Positions 7,704 to 17,245 of a stretch of DNA of 64,000 nt are shown in pieces. Below the pieces are notes generated by a model, which was given only the letters and a program-made list of their open reading frames with translations, did not search any database and was not told the DNA's origin. Source of the stretch: Clostridia bacterium (GTDB taxonomy: Bacteria > Bacillota > DAOUPZ01); the NCBI GenBank assembly GCA_030625885.1, contig DAOUPZ010000002.1, positions 1-64,000 on the forward strand, in the 5' to 3' direction. The position numbers and the translations under genes are program-made. Numbering within the stretch: position 1 is the first letter of the stretch; each line of letters starts with the position of its first letter.

Positions 7704-8828
7704 ATGATGCAAAAGAGAAACGGGTTAAGTTTTTTACTTGTTGGATTACTCATTTTATCTTGCGTGTTTGCAGTGGGTTGCGGTTCACAAGAGGCGATAA
7801 CCAGTGGGAACCCGGCGTATGAAAATCAGATCATTAGCATTGAAGGGGCGGTAGAAGGTAATAAAGAAATAACGGTAGCAGAATTGCGAAAATTACCTCA
7901 AAAACAATTTGATGCTAGTTATAAGCGGACAACGGGTAAGATTGATAAATTTAAAGTTTCCGGGCCCTTACTAAACGATGTGCTTAATAAGCTGGAAATC
8001 AATCTTGAGGATTACAAGGGGATTGGTGTCACAGGCCGGGATGGTTACTACTGTTTGATTTCCCCGGAAATTTTGGCTAATCGGGAAATCGTTTTAGGAA
8101 TGGTGATTGATGGGCAGCCAGAGTTGGAAGAAGTTGAGCGCCCCGCACGGTTATGTGTACAGGGGGAGTTTGGCCCTTACTGGGTAAAGATGGTGCAGAC
8201 GATTTCTTTGTATAAAGAAATACCTAAAAAAGATATTACCTCTGTTTGGATATTTAAGAATTTAGCTGACGGGATTGAACCTTATGGATATGAATATTAT
8301 GGAAGCAAGGATGATTCGATTGAATTAGGACAGGTATTTGCGCGATTAGATGATGTCAATAACAAAGCTTTTTTTACTATGAAATCAGTGGATGGTTTTG
8401 TAAAGAATGAAGCTTTAAATATGGTTAATGAACGTTACTTTATAAAAGTTGAAGGCAAAGATGCACCAACAAATATTTCGCCATATATTAAACTAGGGAT
8501 GAACGTCAAGCATATTGCCTGGGTTTCTACCAACGCAGATGCCATGGTTTTCCCCAAAGAGATGGAAAAGATTTTAGAAACCAAAGAAATTAATGGTATG
8601 AACGGTGTGACCATTAAAGATACACTTCGGGAAGTACGTGTTAAGAATGTAGACGATAAAGAATTTGAGATTATTTCTGTAAAGGGTCAAAAATTAAAGG
8701 TTAAGGGTGAAGACTTAACTAAGGGGATTATTGTTCCTAATGAGGGTAAAACCTATCAAGTGATTTGGGAAAAAGAAACAGGATTAGCAAACATAGATAA
8801 CTTGTTGCGGATTCGCAGTGTGCAATAG
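7704..8828 (+). CDS. Lipoprotein with Oxidored_molyb-like domain
   Basis: 374 residues with lipobox AVGC after a hydrophobic signal. The N-terminal domain (about 45-185) is the best match in the cluster to the sulfite-oxidase fold: ITVAELRKLPQ, VSGPLLNDVLNKL, VTGRDGYYCLISPE, then RLCVQGEFGPYWVKMVQTI, which mirrors the family strand RLVVPGxYGxxWVKxV. The equivalent of the molybdenum-binding cysteine is absent, so I expect a ligand-binding rather than redox role. Residues 190-374 look like a second, diverged half of unknown fold. It lies 10 bases after the upstream lipoprotein gene, with AGAGGGGGAG before the ATG, so it is cotranscribed. Confidence 0.8.
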   Translation: MMQKRNGLSFLLVGLLILSCVFAVGCGSQEAITSGNPAYENQIISIEGAVEGNKEITVAELRKLPQKQFDASYKRTTGKIDKFKVSGPLLNDVLNKLEINLEDYKGIGVTGRDGYYCLISPEILANREIVLGMVIDGQPELEEVERPARLCVQGEFGPYWVKMVQTISLYKEIPKKDITSVWIFKNLADGIEPYGYEYYGSKDDSIELGQVFARLDDVNNKAFFTMKSVDGFVKNEALNMVNERYFIKVEGKDAPTNISPYIKLGMNVKHIAWVSTNADAMVFPKEMEKILETKEINGMNGVTIKDTLREVRVKNVDDKEFEIISVKGQKLKVKGEDLTKGIIVPNEGKTYQVIWEKETGLANIDNLLRIRSVQ

Positions 8829-8849
8829 AAAATGAAAGGAGCATGGTTC

Positions 8850-9941
8850 ATGCAGATGAGAGATCAGTGGCAAAGACTAGGTGTATACTTTCTTATTGTA
8901 CTGTTAACAATGAGTTTGCTTACAGGGTGTTTGAATCATTCCCAAACCGAACAATCGAAAAGTGTCGATCAACAGCAGTCTGTGCAGCATGAAGTGCAGG
9001 CTCCGCAATTTAATGAGTCTGAAGCATTGCAAGAACCTGAAGCACCAAACAAACCTGCTGTAAATAAACAACAATCGGATGTAGAGGCTATTGAAAAAGA
9101 AGATCCAATACGAGAAGATTCCGATGATGATCAAGTAGAAATAACGGCTAAAGAAGAGACGGTTTCTAAAGAACCCATTGTTTTAACCCTTAAAGGGAAT
9201 GGACTTAAACAGTCAGGGTCATTTACTTTAACAGGTCTTAAGGATATGAAAGGCGGATATGCAGAGCAGGTCTATTCTGCTGTTAATAACTGGCCCTCAA
9301 AAAAGTTTTTCGTGGGTAAAGGGATTAAAATAACCTACTTATTAGATAAATTGGGTTTAAAGGATGATGCAAAAACCATTATTGTGAAGTCTGAAGATGG
9401 CTATAAAGCTACTTTTACAAAAGAACAGTTGTTGGGGCAGCGTTACTATTACCCTAATATAGTGGATGAGAGCAAGGATGGACAACAAATCGTACCTGCC
9501 ATTATTGCTTGGGAAAACAGGGAATCAAAGGATCTAAGTAAAGCACAGGGTGGCAATCTAATGTTGCTTTTAGGACAGAAGAGCCTGCATGATGTGACGA
9601 CAAATGGATTTGCAAAACAAGTTAATTTGATTGAGGTCTTAACATCTGAGTCCGGACGTTGGGAAGATGTCACTGTGAGTTCGGAACCTGGAGCCGTTGA
9701 AGCAGGGACGGAAATCAGTTTGAATCATTCTGAAATGGATCGAGTTAAAATTTATTATACGGTAGGTGGCAGCATACCCACTTATGATAGTCCGGTGTAC
9801 AACCCGAGTACCAGTTATTTTCAACCGCAGTTAACTCAACCTGTTACAGTTGATGAAGCCATTATTATTAAAGCCTTTGCCAGCGGATTTGGAAAGCAAG
9901 ATAGTGAAATGACGACTTTTCAGTATGAAGTGAAAAAGTAA
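8850..9941 (+). CDS. Lipoprotein with sulfite-oxidase-fold-like and chitobiase-C-like domains
   Basis: 363 residues, paralogous to the protein at 6800-7693. Signal with lipobox LLTGC, a Gln/Glu-rich disordered spacer (about 30-110), the family domain (about 112-265; QSGSFTLTGLKDM, FVGKGIKITYLLDKLGL, VKSEDGYKATFTKEQLL), and a CHB_HEX_C-like domain (about 275-363; VKIYYTVGGSIPTYDSPVYN). The long acidic spacer probably lifts the binding domain through the cell wall. ATG 8850 is chosen because AAAGGAG sits 8 bases before it; ATG 8832 would overlap that site. It is part of the lipoprotein operon. Confidence 0.83.
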   Translation: MQMRDQWQRLGVYFLIVLLTMSLLTGCLNHSQTEQSKSVDQQQSVQHEVQAPQFNESEALQEPEAPNKPAVNKQQSDVEAIEKEDPIREDSDDDQVEITAKEETVSKEPIVLTLKGNGLKQSGSFTLTGLKDMKGGYAEQVYSAVNNWPSKKFFVGKGIKITYLLDKLGLKDDAKTIIVKSEDGYKATFTKEQLLGQRYYYPNIVDESKDGQQIVPAIIAWENRESKDLSKAQGGNLMLLLGQKSLHDVTTNGFAKQVNLIEVLTSESGRWEDVTVSSEPGAVEAGTEISLNHSEMDRVKIYYTVGGSIPTYDSPVYNPSTSYFQPQLTQPVTVDEAIIIKAFASGFGKQDSEMTTFQYEVKK

Positions 9942-9968
9942 AAAAGGTCAAGGAAGTGGTGATATTAT

Positions 9969-10640
9969 ATGAGGCGAAGTATTGCTATATTAAATATAAT
10001 GATTATCTTAATAGGTGTTTTAATATTAGGAGGCTGTCAGAATAACCAGACCGTAAGCGGTGAACAGACACAAAATCAGGGGAAAGAAGAAAAGATCATA
10101 GATACGACCATTCAGGTAGAAGAGGAAGTGGCGATTCATGATATTTTATCCAATGATGCAGAGATTGAAAATATCACGGGGGATGTTTTTGAAGCGTCGT
10201 TGGAGGAAAAGTTTCCTGCTTTGAAAAAAGTTTTTAAAATGGTTCAAAAAGAAGGATGTGATTATGCTTTTCTCGTCAGCCCTGTTGGGTATCAGGGATC
10301 GATTGACATGATGATTGTTGTTAATGAAGAAAAGAAGATGACGGTTGGGATAAAGATATTACATCATGATGAAACACCGGAATATGCGGAATATTTAACC
10401 CAAGCATGGTTTACGGATCGTTTTAAGGATAAGGCGGTTAATCCGTATTTAGAGCGGGTCATTCTGGAAGCGGAAAAACCTAATGAAATTGTACAAATTA
10501 CGGGTTCAACGGTAAGCAGTCAGGCGGCGATCAATGGTGTGAATGCGGCGATGGGTGCATTTAGAAAAATTGTATTGGGTGAAGAAACAGAAGGGGTACC
10601 CCTCAATGTATTGACACATATTACAGCGAGTGAAAACTAG
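9969..10640 (+). CDS. FMN-binding domain lipoprotein
   Basis: 223 residues with lipobox LGGC near residue 23 and an FMN_bind domain like those of RnfG, NqrC and NosR. The C-terminal GSTVSSQAAINGVNAAM (about 177-193) corresponds to the flavinylation signature, in which FMN is normally attached through a phosphoester to the threonine. VSPVGYQGSIDMMIVVNEEK fits the family core. It is 27 bases after the preceding lipoprotein gene and closes that operon. An extracytoplasmic flavoprotein beside molybdoenzyme-fold proteins suggests an external redox chain, but no ApbE flavin transferase is in the window and the electron partner is unknown. Confidence 0.83.
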   Translation: MRRSIAILNIMIILIGVLILGGCQNNQTVSGEQTQNQGKEEKIIDTTIQVEEEVAIHDILSNDAEIENITGDVFEASLEEKFPALKKVFKMVQKEGCDYAFLVSPVGYQGSIDMMIVVNEEKKMTVGIKILHHDETPEYAEYLTQAWFTDRFKDKAVNPYLERVILEAEKPNEIVQITGSTVSSQAAINGVNAAMGAFRKIVLGEETEGVPLNVLTHITASEN

Positions 10641-10645
10641 AAAGA

Positions 10646-10690
10646 GCAGGTAGCGAACAGCAGGTAGCAGGTAGGAAAAGCTTAAAAGAA
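10646..10690. repeat. Heptamer repeat cluster
   Basis: AGCAGGT-type heptamers (AGCAGGT, AGCGAAC, AGCAGGT, AGCAGGT) end in the linker GGAAAAGCTTAAAAGA. The array fills most of the gap before the giant SLH gene. Confidence 0.85.
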
Positions 10691-10725
10691 ATCATGTAAA
10701 TCAAACCAAAAAGGGGGGGATTTAT

Positions 10726-13700
10726 TTGAGAAAACAGTTTTTTATAAAAGGGATAATATCTTGTGTGATATTACTTATGATGATGTTAATTGCAAATTTT
10801 GGACAGGCTTTAGCGGTAGATGAAACACTTTCAATCATTGGTGACGGGGTTACAACACCCATTGAGTTTACACGTGGTGAACTGGAAGCCATGCAAGGGG
10901 ATATGGTTCAATACATCTATTCCTCTCAAAACAATTTTCCAACTAAAAAGTTAATTGCAGCAAAAGGGATTCCTTTGGCTGTTCTTTTAGAAAAAGCAGG
11001 GATTAAACCCGAAGCACAACTGATTACCATTAAAGCTTTTGATGGATATAATAAGACATTTACACGACAGGAATTGCTGGAAGATACTCGATATACGTTT
11101 CCGAATATCATGGCAAACGCTACAAACGATGCCCAACCCGTAGAGACCATTATTTCTCTAATGGGTGGAAGAGGGGACGAAGGTTTTGAGGGGATGAGAA
11201 CGGAAAATCTTAAGCTGTGTATGGGTCAGCGGGCTATGACGGAGCAGACGAATCCCTGGTTTGTTAAAAATGCAGCCATTATTGAAGTTTCAAACGAGAT
11301 GCCTGAGAAATGTGAAGCACCTGAAATAGAATTAGATACACAGACATTAGTTGCTGGTCCGGGACTGAAGTTTACACATCTAGATTTTGATAAGGTTAAG
11401 ATCTATTATACAACAGATAGTTCTAAACCGGACTTTAACAGTGGGATGTTTAATATCAGCACCACGAACTGGCAACCCCAGTTAAATGTACCCATTTTAC
11501 TAGATGAAGACAGGATATTCAAAGCCATTGCGATTGAACCGGGAAAGCGCAATAGTGAAGTCGTTAGTATAACCTGTAAGAAGGAACAGGATGAAATCGT
11601 TTTAATATCGCCTTCAATTGAAAAAACCATCAAGCCGGGCAATTGTATTTCCATCATGGGAACAGGACAAGATAAGGAACAGCGGACGATTAATGTTATC
11701 GATTCAAAGGAGAAGATGATTTATACACAAGAATTAACCATAAATGATGGTCAGTATGGTACAAAATTTACTTTGGATCATGAGGCGGCTGAAGGTTACT
11801 ATACCATTGAAATTAAAGAGGAAAGTCTAGAAACGTTGTATACCTATCAATTTGAGGTTAAAATACCCAAAATCACTTTAACAACACCTGTAGAATTACA
11901 GAAATTTATGCCAGAAGATCAGGTGAATATCAGTGGAACAGTCGAGAATATTTCAAGCGTTATCATTACGGTCACAGATCCTGATCAGAAGCAGGTTTAC
12001 GCTAAAGAAGTAGATACAAGCGACAGCCAGTTTACAACCAGCTTTGTTTTACCACTGGATTCCGTGGGAGGTGACTATACCATAAGCATCGGCGGTGAGT
12101 ATATAAACACGCCGTACAGGTACCTATTTAAGGTAAAAAAAGCAATGCTTGCGTCACCCACGGAAGAACAAATATTCAAGGCTGGCGATTTACTGGAAAT
12201 TAGGGGTACAGCAGCACAAAATGTATCCAATCTTACAGCAGCGGTTAAAGATAAAAATGGTGAATCTTTACTCACACCACAGGTTAGTATCGATCATGGT
12301 GTATTTACAGCCAGTCTAGTCGTAGATAATAATTTAGAAGCAGGGGAATATACTGTTGAAATTGACGGTGAAGCGTTGGATGAACCCTGTGTTAGAAAAA
12401 TCAAGATTGTGGGGACAGTAGAGCTGTTATCACCTCAAGCCAATCAAATTTTTAAAACAGGAGAAAACGTTCAAATCAGCGGGATTGCAAAAAATCTTTC
12501 CGCCATTCAGGTAGAGGTTCGAAATAAAAACCAGGAAATAATTCATTCGAAAGAGCTAATCATAAGTGATGAAGCATTTGCAACGCATTTTGAACTTGAA
12601 GCAGATGACACAGTTGGAAAATACAACATAAAAATATCGGGTGAAGGGCTTCAATTACCCTATGTACAAGAATTTTCCGTTGAAACCGATGAGGGTAATT
12701 CAGGCGAGGAACCGGATGAAGAGATTGTTTTAACCGTTGATGGAGCAGTTGAAGAAAATGTTGATTTCACCCTTCGTGATTTGAGAAATATGGGAAAAGG
12801 GAAAATAGAGGATATTTATTATGCATTGAATAGTTATGGAACCCAGAGAGAGTATGAAGCCATAGGTGTTTCACTTATGTATTTACTGGAGAAAAAAGTA
12901 GAGTTGGAATCTGACGCGAAAAGTATTACGATTATTGCAAAAGATGATGGTTATAGTCGCAGCTTTAATATTAAGGATTTAAAGGGGCGTTACAGAGATC
13001 ATACGGTGCCGATACTATCATGGAAGAGTCGCTGCCGTTCCTATAATGTATTGAAAGAGAAGTGGATGCCGTGGGAGGATGATTGGGAAGAAGATGTATT
13101 GAAGCCGATTATTGGACAAAGAAGTAATAAGCAGGCCATAGAGATTACAGAGCCTGCAGACAAGCAGGTTTTCAATCCTGGGCAGGACGTGACCATAACA
13201 GGTTATTTACCTGAGTCCAATAATGCGTACTTTGTAGATGATGTGAGTGAAATCACGGTTTCTACCAAAAGTGTTGAGTATGGTTCTGGATCTTCCGGGA
13301 AATATGATGAGCCAAAGACGATTACTGTGATGGTTAGTCCTAAAGATGGAGCATCTGTTTTTGAGGAGGAAATTGAATCGAGTAATGGCGAATTTTCAGT
13401 TAGCTTTACGCTGGAAAAAGATGCAGTGTCAGGTGAATATGAGATAACCATTAGTGAAGAAAAATCGGCAAAAATATGTAGCCGTAAGTTTCAAGTTGAT
13501 GGGGAGTATGAGGAAGCAGAAGAGGTTTTAGATGAAGAAGGCATCAGTATATACGGTGATGTTGAGGAAAATAGTTACTTTGCTTTGAGAGATTTAAAAA
13601 ATATGAGTAAAGGAAAAGTAAACGATACATATGATGTTGTATGTGAAGACGGCATTCACAAAGAATATGAGGGTTATGGCATATCCATACCGTATTTATT

Positions 13701-14616
13701 ACAAAAGGAAATAGATTTGGATAAAAACGCAAAAAGCATTACCATTATTGGTAATGAAGCCGCTCATAAAGCATTTAATATTGAAGACTTAAAGGGAATT
13801 TATGAAGATCATACGATACCAGTACTTTCCTGGAAATATCGTTATCGTCAGTATAACGAAGAAAAAAATAAGTGGTCGGATTGGGAAGAATGGGAGGAAG
13901 AAGGCCTTAAATTTATAGTGAGTCAGAGAAAAGGCTGTTCTGAAGAAGTCAATGCGTTGTATATTGTAAATGGCGTTACGGATATTTCGGTATCCGATCA
14001 AAGCGTGGAATATGGTTTTGAATCGATGGAAAAATTGGATCTGCCAGTTGCAATCGATCATTTCACTGATTTAAAAGATCATTGGGCAAGAGAAGAAATA
14101 AGGATTTTAATAGAAAAAGGGATTGTGAATGGGGTCAGTGATACTGAATTTGCGCCAGATGCGTCCATTACGCGGGCACAATTTACAAAACTGTTAGTTA
14201 AAGTCCTTGATTTAAATGTTAATGAGATAGAGAACGTATCTTTTGAAGACGTATCTTCAGATGCCTGGTATTATAAATTCGTCAGTGCTGCGGTACAAGC
14301 AGGTTTGATTAACGGTTATAATGTGGAACGCTTTGGTCCGGATGATCTGATTACTCGTGAGCAAATGGCTGTTATTGTTGCTCGGGCAATGAAGATAAAA
14401 GATATGGATGAAGAACAGATTGAAGGTGACAGGGCGACATTTAAAGACCAATCAGAAATTGCAGCCGGCTTTGAAAATGAAATTGCGCTTGCATTAGATA
14501 AAGGGGTTATAAAAGGCGTGAGTCAAGATACATTTGCGCCAAAAGAAAATGCAACTCGGGCGCAAGGTGCGGTTATGATTTTGCGGTTTTATAATCTATT
14601 GAATGAGGCAGGTTAA
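10726..14616 (+). CDS. Giant SLH surface protein with three sulfite-oxidase-fold-like domains and Ig-like repeats
   Basis: 1296 residues from a TTG start behind GGGGGG. Order: signal peptide (1-30); family domain (about 33-190); chitobiase-C-like domain (about 200-285); four Ig-like repeats (about 293-660, each with a KPGD/KAGD-like turn and a GxYxIxI strand); a shorter family domain (about 665-800); a hybrid Ig-like region (about 803-930); a third family domain (about 938-1095); three SLH domains (about 1105-1296). The first 290 residues are closely paralogous to the next gene. Near residue 832 a C-terminal strand of the family domain (AYFVDDVSEITVSTKSVEYG) is interrupted from its domain by half an Ig repeat, so the module order looks scrambled. 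It is cell-wall anchored; ligand unknown. Confidence 0.9.
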   Translation: MRKQFFIKGIISCVILLMMMLIANFGQALAVDETLSIIGDGVTTPIEFTRGELEAMQGDMVQYIYSSQNNFPTKKLIAAKGIPLAVLLEKAGIKPEAQLITIKAFDGYNKTFTRQELLEDTRYTFPNIMANATNDAQPVETIISLMGGRGDEGFEGMRTENLKLCMGQRAMTEQTNPWFVKNAAIIEVSNEMPEKCEAPEIELDTQTLVAGPGLKFTHLDFDKVKIYYTTDSSKPDFNSGMFNISTTNWQPQLNVPILLDEDRIFKAIAIEPGKRNSEVVSITCKKEQDEIVLISPSIEKTIKPGNCISIMGTGQDKEQRTINVIDSKEKMIYTQELTINDGQYGTKFTLDHEAAEGYYTIEIKEESLETLYTYQFEVKIPKITLTTPVELQKFMPEDQVNISGTVENISSVIITVTDPDQKQVYAKEVDTSDSQFTTSFVLPLDSVGGDYTISIGGEYINTPYRYLFKVKKAMLASPTEEQIFKAGDLLEIRGTAAQNVSNLTAAVKDKNGESLLTPQVSIDHGVFTASLVVDNNLEAGEYTVEIDGEALDEPCVRKIKIVGTVELLSPQANQIFKTGENVQISGIAKNLSAIQVEVRNKNQEIIHSKELIISDEAFATHFELEADDTVGKYNIKISGEGLQLPYVQEFSVETDEGNSGEEPDEEIVLTVDGAVEENVDFTLRDLRNMGKGKIEDIYYALNSYGTQREYEAIGVSLMYLLEKKVELESDAKSITIIAKDDGYSRSFNIKDLKGRYRDHTVPILSWKSRCRSYNVLKEKWMPWEDDWEEDVLKPIIGQRSNKQAIEITEPADKQVFNPGQDVTITGYLPESNNAYFVDDVSEITVSTKSVEYGSGSSGKYDEPKTITVMVSPKDGASVFEEEIESSNGEFSVSFTLEKDAVSGEYEITISEEKSAKICSRKFQVDGEYEEAEEVLDEEGISIYGDVEENSYFALRDLKNMSKGKVNDTYDVVCEDGIHKEYEGYGISIPYLLQKEIDLDKNAKSITIIGNEAAHKAFNIEDLKGIYEDHTIPVLSWKYRYRQYNEEKNKWSDWEEWEEEGLKFIVSQRKGCSEEVNALYIVNGVTDISVSDQSVEYGFESMEKLDLPVAIDHFTDLKDHWAREEIRILIEKGIVNGVSDTEFAPDASITRAQFTKLLVKVLDLNVNEIENVSFEDVSSDAWYYKFVSAAVQAGLINGYNVERFGPDDLITREQMAVIVARAMKIKDMDEEQIEGDRATFKDQSEIAAGFENEIALALDKGVIKGVSQDTFAPKENATRAQGAVMILRFYNLLNEAG

Positions 14617-14619
14617 AAG

Positions 14620-14637
14620 AAACGACACATATCGTTT
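14620..14637 (+). terminator. Weak stem-loop after the giant SLH gene
   Basis: A 6-bp stem (AAACGA with TCGTTT) and T-run start three bases after the stop codon. The stem is short, so efficiency is doubtful. Confidence 0.45.
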
Positions 14638-14735
14638 TTGAGTGGAAAGTGGAAAGGCCGCTCCCTTTGGTCGCTGAAAGTGGAAAGACAAAAAGATAAG
14701 ATAAAAGCTGAAAGAATAAAAATCTTTATTGCAAA
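14638..14735. repeat. AGTGGAA heptamer cluster with hairpin interruption
   Basis: AGTGGAA heptamers are interrupted by CCGCTCCCTTTGGTCGC, a short hairpin-like motif seen in other clusters, then resume (AAGTGGAAAG) and pass into the A/G-rich linker (AAAAAGATAAGATAAAAG). Confidence 0.75.
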
Positions 14736-14773
14736 TCATATATTATTAAATATAAGTCAAAGAGGTGTTTATA

Positions 14774-16210
14774 ATGAGAAAAGGATTTATGTATAAAGGA
14801 ATGGTTGTTTGCATGATTTTATTAGCTGTTATCATAGTGACTGATATCAACCAGGCATTGGCAGCGGAGGATGAAACACTTTCAATTATGGGAGACGGTG
14901 TTACAACGCCAATTGAGTTTACGCGGGAAGCGTTAGAGGTGATGCAGGATGATTATGTACAATATATTTATTCATCTCAAAACAACTATCCTACTAAAAA
15001 ATTGATTGCGGCGGAAGGGATTCCGTTATCCATTCTTTTAGAAAAGGCAGGGATTAAACCTGAAGCGCAATTGATTACAGTGAAAGCGTTTGATGGTTAT
15101 GCGATTACTTTTACACGGCAGGAAATACTGGAAGATAATCGTTACTATTTTCCGGGTATGATGCAAGATGATTCACAGGGGGCAGAACCTGTAAAAACGA
15201 TTATCGCATTAAAGCTGGGAGATGGGAAACAGGGGATTTCCGGGTTACAGGAGGATTACTTTAAACTATGTATGGGGCAACGGGCGGTTACCGAACAAAC
15301 GAACCCCTGGTTTGTGAAAAACACCGCTCTGATTGAAGTTTCAACAAAAGCACCGGAAAAGTGGGATTCGGTAACAACAAAAACATCGCAGGGGACCATT
15401 ACGGCTGGGACAAATATTACCCTTGATCTTCCTGATTTTAATAAAGCTAAAATTTATTATACGCTGGATGGCAGTCAGCCTACTGTTAATAGTCCAATGT
15501 TTAATATTAGTACGACATATTGGCAACCTGAATTGAATGTGCCCATTGTATTAGAAAGAGATACAACTATAAAGGCTGTTGCGATTGGGGCAGGGAAATT
15601 AGATAGTGCTATCGTATCTTTTGAATACACGATAGCAAAAGGTGATCGTGAAAGGGGTCAATTTAGTGATCTGCAGGGATTTGAATGGGCTCAAACAGCG
15701 ATTGAAGATTTAGCGGATAAACAGATTATTAACGGTATGGCCAAAGGTCAGTTTGCACCTGAAGGCATTTTAACGCGAGCACAATTTGCTAAAATTACGG
15801 TAGGTGCACTTTACGGAGAACCAGATGCTATTGAAAGCAGTCGATTTTCGGATATTGATGGAAACGCATGGTATGGTAAATATGTAGAAAAGGCAGCACA
15901 AGAAGGACTGATTAACGGTTTTGATGATGGCCGCTTTGGGCCTGATCAGAGTCTTACGAATGAACAGATGATTGCGATTGTTATCAGAGCGATGGGGAAA
16001 AATGATGCAGCATCAAACTTGAATGGCGCTGGTCTTAGCACCAGTATCAGAATTGATACGGTTTCCAATTGGGCTAAAGGTTATGTTGAATTAGCCGAAC
16101 AAGAAGGATTGTTGGAAACACAGCATTTAGAAGGGCCGCTTATAGCCAATGAAGCAGCGACACGGGCAGAAGCAGCTGAGATCGTTTATCGTATGCTTGG
16201 AAAGAGATAA
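14774..16210 (+). CDS. SLH surface protein with sulfite-oxidase-fold-like and chitobiase-C-like domains
   Basis: 478 residues: signal peptide (1-27), family domain (about 30-190; GVTTPIEFTREALEVM, AAEGIPLSILLEKAGI, VKAFDGYAITFTRQEIL, LCMGQRAVTEQTNPWFVKN), chitobiase-C-like domain (about 200-290; KIYYTLDGSQPTVNSPMFN) and three SLH domains (about 298-478). It is a compact paralogue of the N terminus of the upstream giant protein; long stretches match almost residue for residue, so the pair arose by tandem duplication. ATG 14774 follows AGAGGTG at 6 bases; the GTG at 14765 is rejected. The third SLH domain is more diverged than the other two. Confidence 0.9.
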   Translation: MRKGFMYKGMVVCMILLAVIIVTDINQALAAEDETLSIMGDGVTTPIEFTREALEVMQDDYVQYIYSSQNNYPTKKLIAAEGIPLSILLEKAGIKPEAQLITVKAFDGYAITFTRQEILEDNRYYFPGMMQDDSQGAEPVKTIIALKLGDGKQGISGLQEDYFKLCMGQRAVTEQTNPWFVKNTALIEVSTKAPEKWDSVTTKTSQGTITAGTNITLDLPDFNKAKIYYTLDGSQPTVNSPMFNISTTYWQPELNVPIVLERDTTIKAVAIGAGKLDSAIVSFEYTIAKGDRERGQFSDLQGFEWAQTAIEDLADKQIINGMAKGQFAPEGILTRAQFAKITVGALYGEPDAIESSRFSDIDGNAWYGKYVEKAAQEGLINGFDDGRFGPDQSLTNEQMIAIVIRAMGKNDAASNLNGAGLSTSIRIDTVSNWAKGYVELAEQEGLLETQHLEGPLIANEAATRAEAAEIVYRMLGKR

Positions 16211-16235
16211 GCAAAACAACCTTTGGTTGTTTTGC
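16211..16235 (+). terminator. Terminator after the SLH gene
   Basis: A perfect 11-bp stem (GCAAAACAACC with GGTTGTTTTGC) and 3-nt loop start at the stop codon. The T-rich descending arm helps termination. Confidence 0.7.
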
Positions 16236-16236
16236 G

Positions 16237-16313
16237 GCAGGTAGCAGGTAGCAGGTAGCAGGTAGCAGGTAGCAGGTAGCAGGTAGCAGGTAGCAGGTAG
16301 CAGGTAGCAGGTA
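16237..16313. repeat. Eleven perfect tandem copies of GCAGGTA
   Basis: Bases 16237-16313 are eleven uninterrupted copies of the 7-mer GCAGGTA, the longest pure array in the window, followed by GGAAAAGATTAAAGGAT. The length and purity suggest recent slippage expansion; copy number may vary between strains. Confidence 0.97.
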
Positions 16314-16476
16314 GGAAAAGATTAAAGGATAGTTATCGGTTATCAGTTATCAGCTTAAAGGAAAAGATAAATAACAGATAGGAAAAGATTAAAAGACGAG
16401 GAACGAGGAAAGATCGCAACCTGTAGTTGCTGAACGAGGAACGAAAAAGATAAAGAATAGAGGAATGATAAAAGCC
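16314..16476. repeat. Mixed heptamer clusters before the S-component gene
   Basis: Three modules in a row: an ATCAGTT-type series (TTATCGG, TTATCAG, TTATCAG), an ACAGATAGG remnant, and a GAACGAG series interrupted by CGCAACCTGTAGTTGC. Each is followed by a GGAAAAGATTAAAAGA-like linker. The gap from 16211 to 16639 holds no gene. Confidence 0.8.
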
Positions 16477-16479
16477 TAA

Positions 16480-16532
16480 TGCAATAATGGGGACATTCCG
16501 GGGGGTACGAGCGGTGTGTCCCCATTATTGCA
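16480..16532. repeat. REP-like palindrome with GGGGACA arms
   Basis: A perfect 16-bp inverted repeat (16480-16495 and 16517-16532; arm TGCAATAATGGGGACA) encloses a G-rich 21-nt loop. Related partial copies lie at about 22180, 42861 and 56101. GGGGACA-ended palindromes resemble REP elements mobilised by RAYT transposases, but no such gene is in the window. Confidence 0.8.
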
Positions 16533-16639
16533 TGAAGAGAATAGTAGGAAATATCAAGATTGCTTTCTGAGAGCTATCAGTATCAGCTATTAGCTTTTGG
16601 CTTTTAGCAATTTAAATGTATCAAGAAAGGGAGATGAAC

Positions 16640-17227
16640 ATGAGTCTCTGGCAGAGGTTTATTAATCGTTTTTCCATGTTTGATCTGGTTATGATTGCTA
16701 TGACGGCGGCGTTGGGTGTGGCTACCAAGCCGATTATTGTTCCTCTGGCACATTTGATTACGGGACCGCTTTTTATTCCCGGCGGGGCGTTAGCGGGTGG
16801 CTTTTATATGATGTGGCTGGTGATCGGGGCTGCTATAACGGGTAAGCGGGGTACGGCTACACTAGTGGGTTTGGTGCAGGGATTCATGGTATTAGTCACG
16901 GGGTTTTATGGTACGCATGGGGTATTGAGTATATTGACGTATTCATTTCCCGGTTTGGCGGTGGACTTAGGATTACTATTTTATAGGAGCTATGTTAAAA
17001 GCGTGAGCGGTATGTTTATAGCAGGTATATTGGCTAATGTTGCGGGAACCATTTCTACCAACTGGGTATTTTTTCGCCTTCCATTTATTCCACTCATGTT
17101 ATCTTTGGCGGTAGCATCTTTTTCAGGTGGATTAGGGGGCATACTGGCCTATAAAATTGTTCAGCAATTAAGCAGATTTTTACCAACTGAAGGGGAAGAA
17201 AGTCAAGAAATGGATATGGAGGAATAG
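16640..17227 (+). CDS. Probable ECF transporter S component (substrate-binding membrane protein)
   Basis: 195 residues with about six hydrophobic helices and the Gly/Ala-rich pattern of ECF S components (LVMIAMTAALGVATKPI near the N terminus, then PGGALAGGFYMMWLVIGAAI). The N-terminal helix with alanines fits the EcfT-docking helix. The sequence looks closest to the hydroxymethylpyrimidine/thiamine or cobalt-type S families, but the substrate cannot be fixed. No ATPase adjoins it; the nearest A-A'-T module is 12 kb upstream on the same strand, with only the surface-protein genes, mobB and the phosphoesterase gene between. ATG 16640 follows AAAGGGAG at 6 bases. The next gene encodes a membrane-anchored single domain of the local family, 18 bases away, so the two are probably cotranscribed. 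Confidence 0.75.
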   Translation: MSLWQRFINRFSMFDLVMIAMTAALGVATKPIIVPLAHLITGPLFIPGGALAGGFYMMWLVIGAAITGKRGTATLVGLVQGFMVLVTGFYGTHGVLSILTYSFPGLAVDLGLLFYRSYVKSVSGMFIAGILANVAGTISTNWVFFRLPFIPLMLSLAVASFSGGLGGILAYKIVQQLSRFLPTEGEESQEMDMEE

Positions 17228-17245
17228 CAGGAAGGGTGTGAGCAT

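Noticed and set aside
16237-16313. Possible CRISPR or coding repeat in the GCAGGTA array
   Set aside because: There are no spacers, and the 7-bp period shifts frame every unit with frequent TAG stops.
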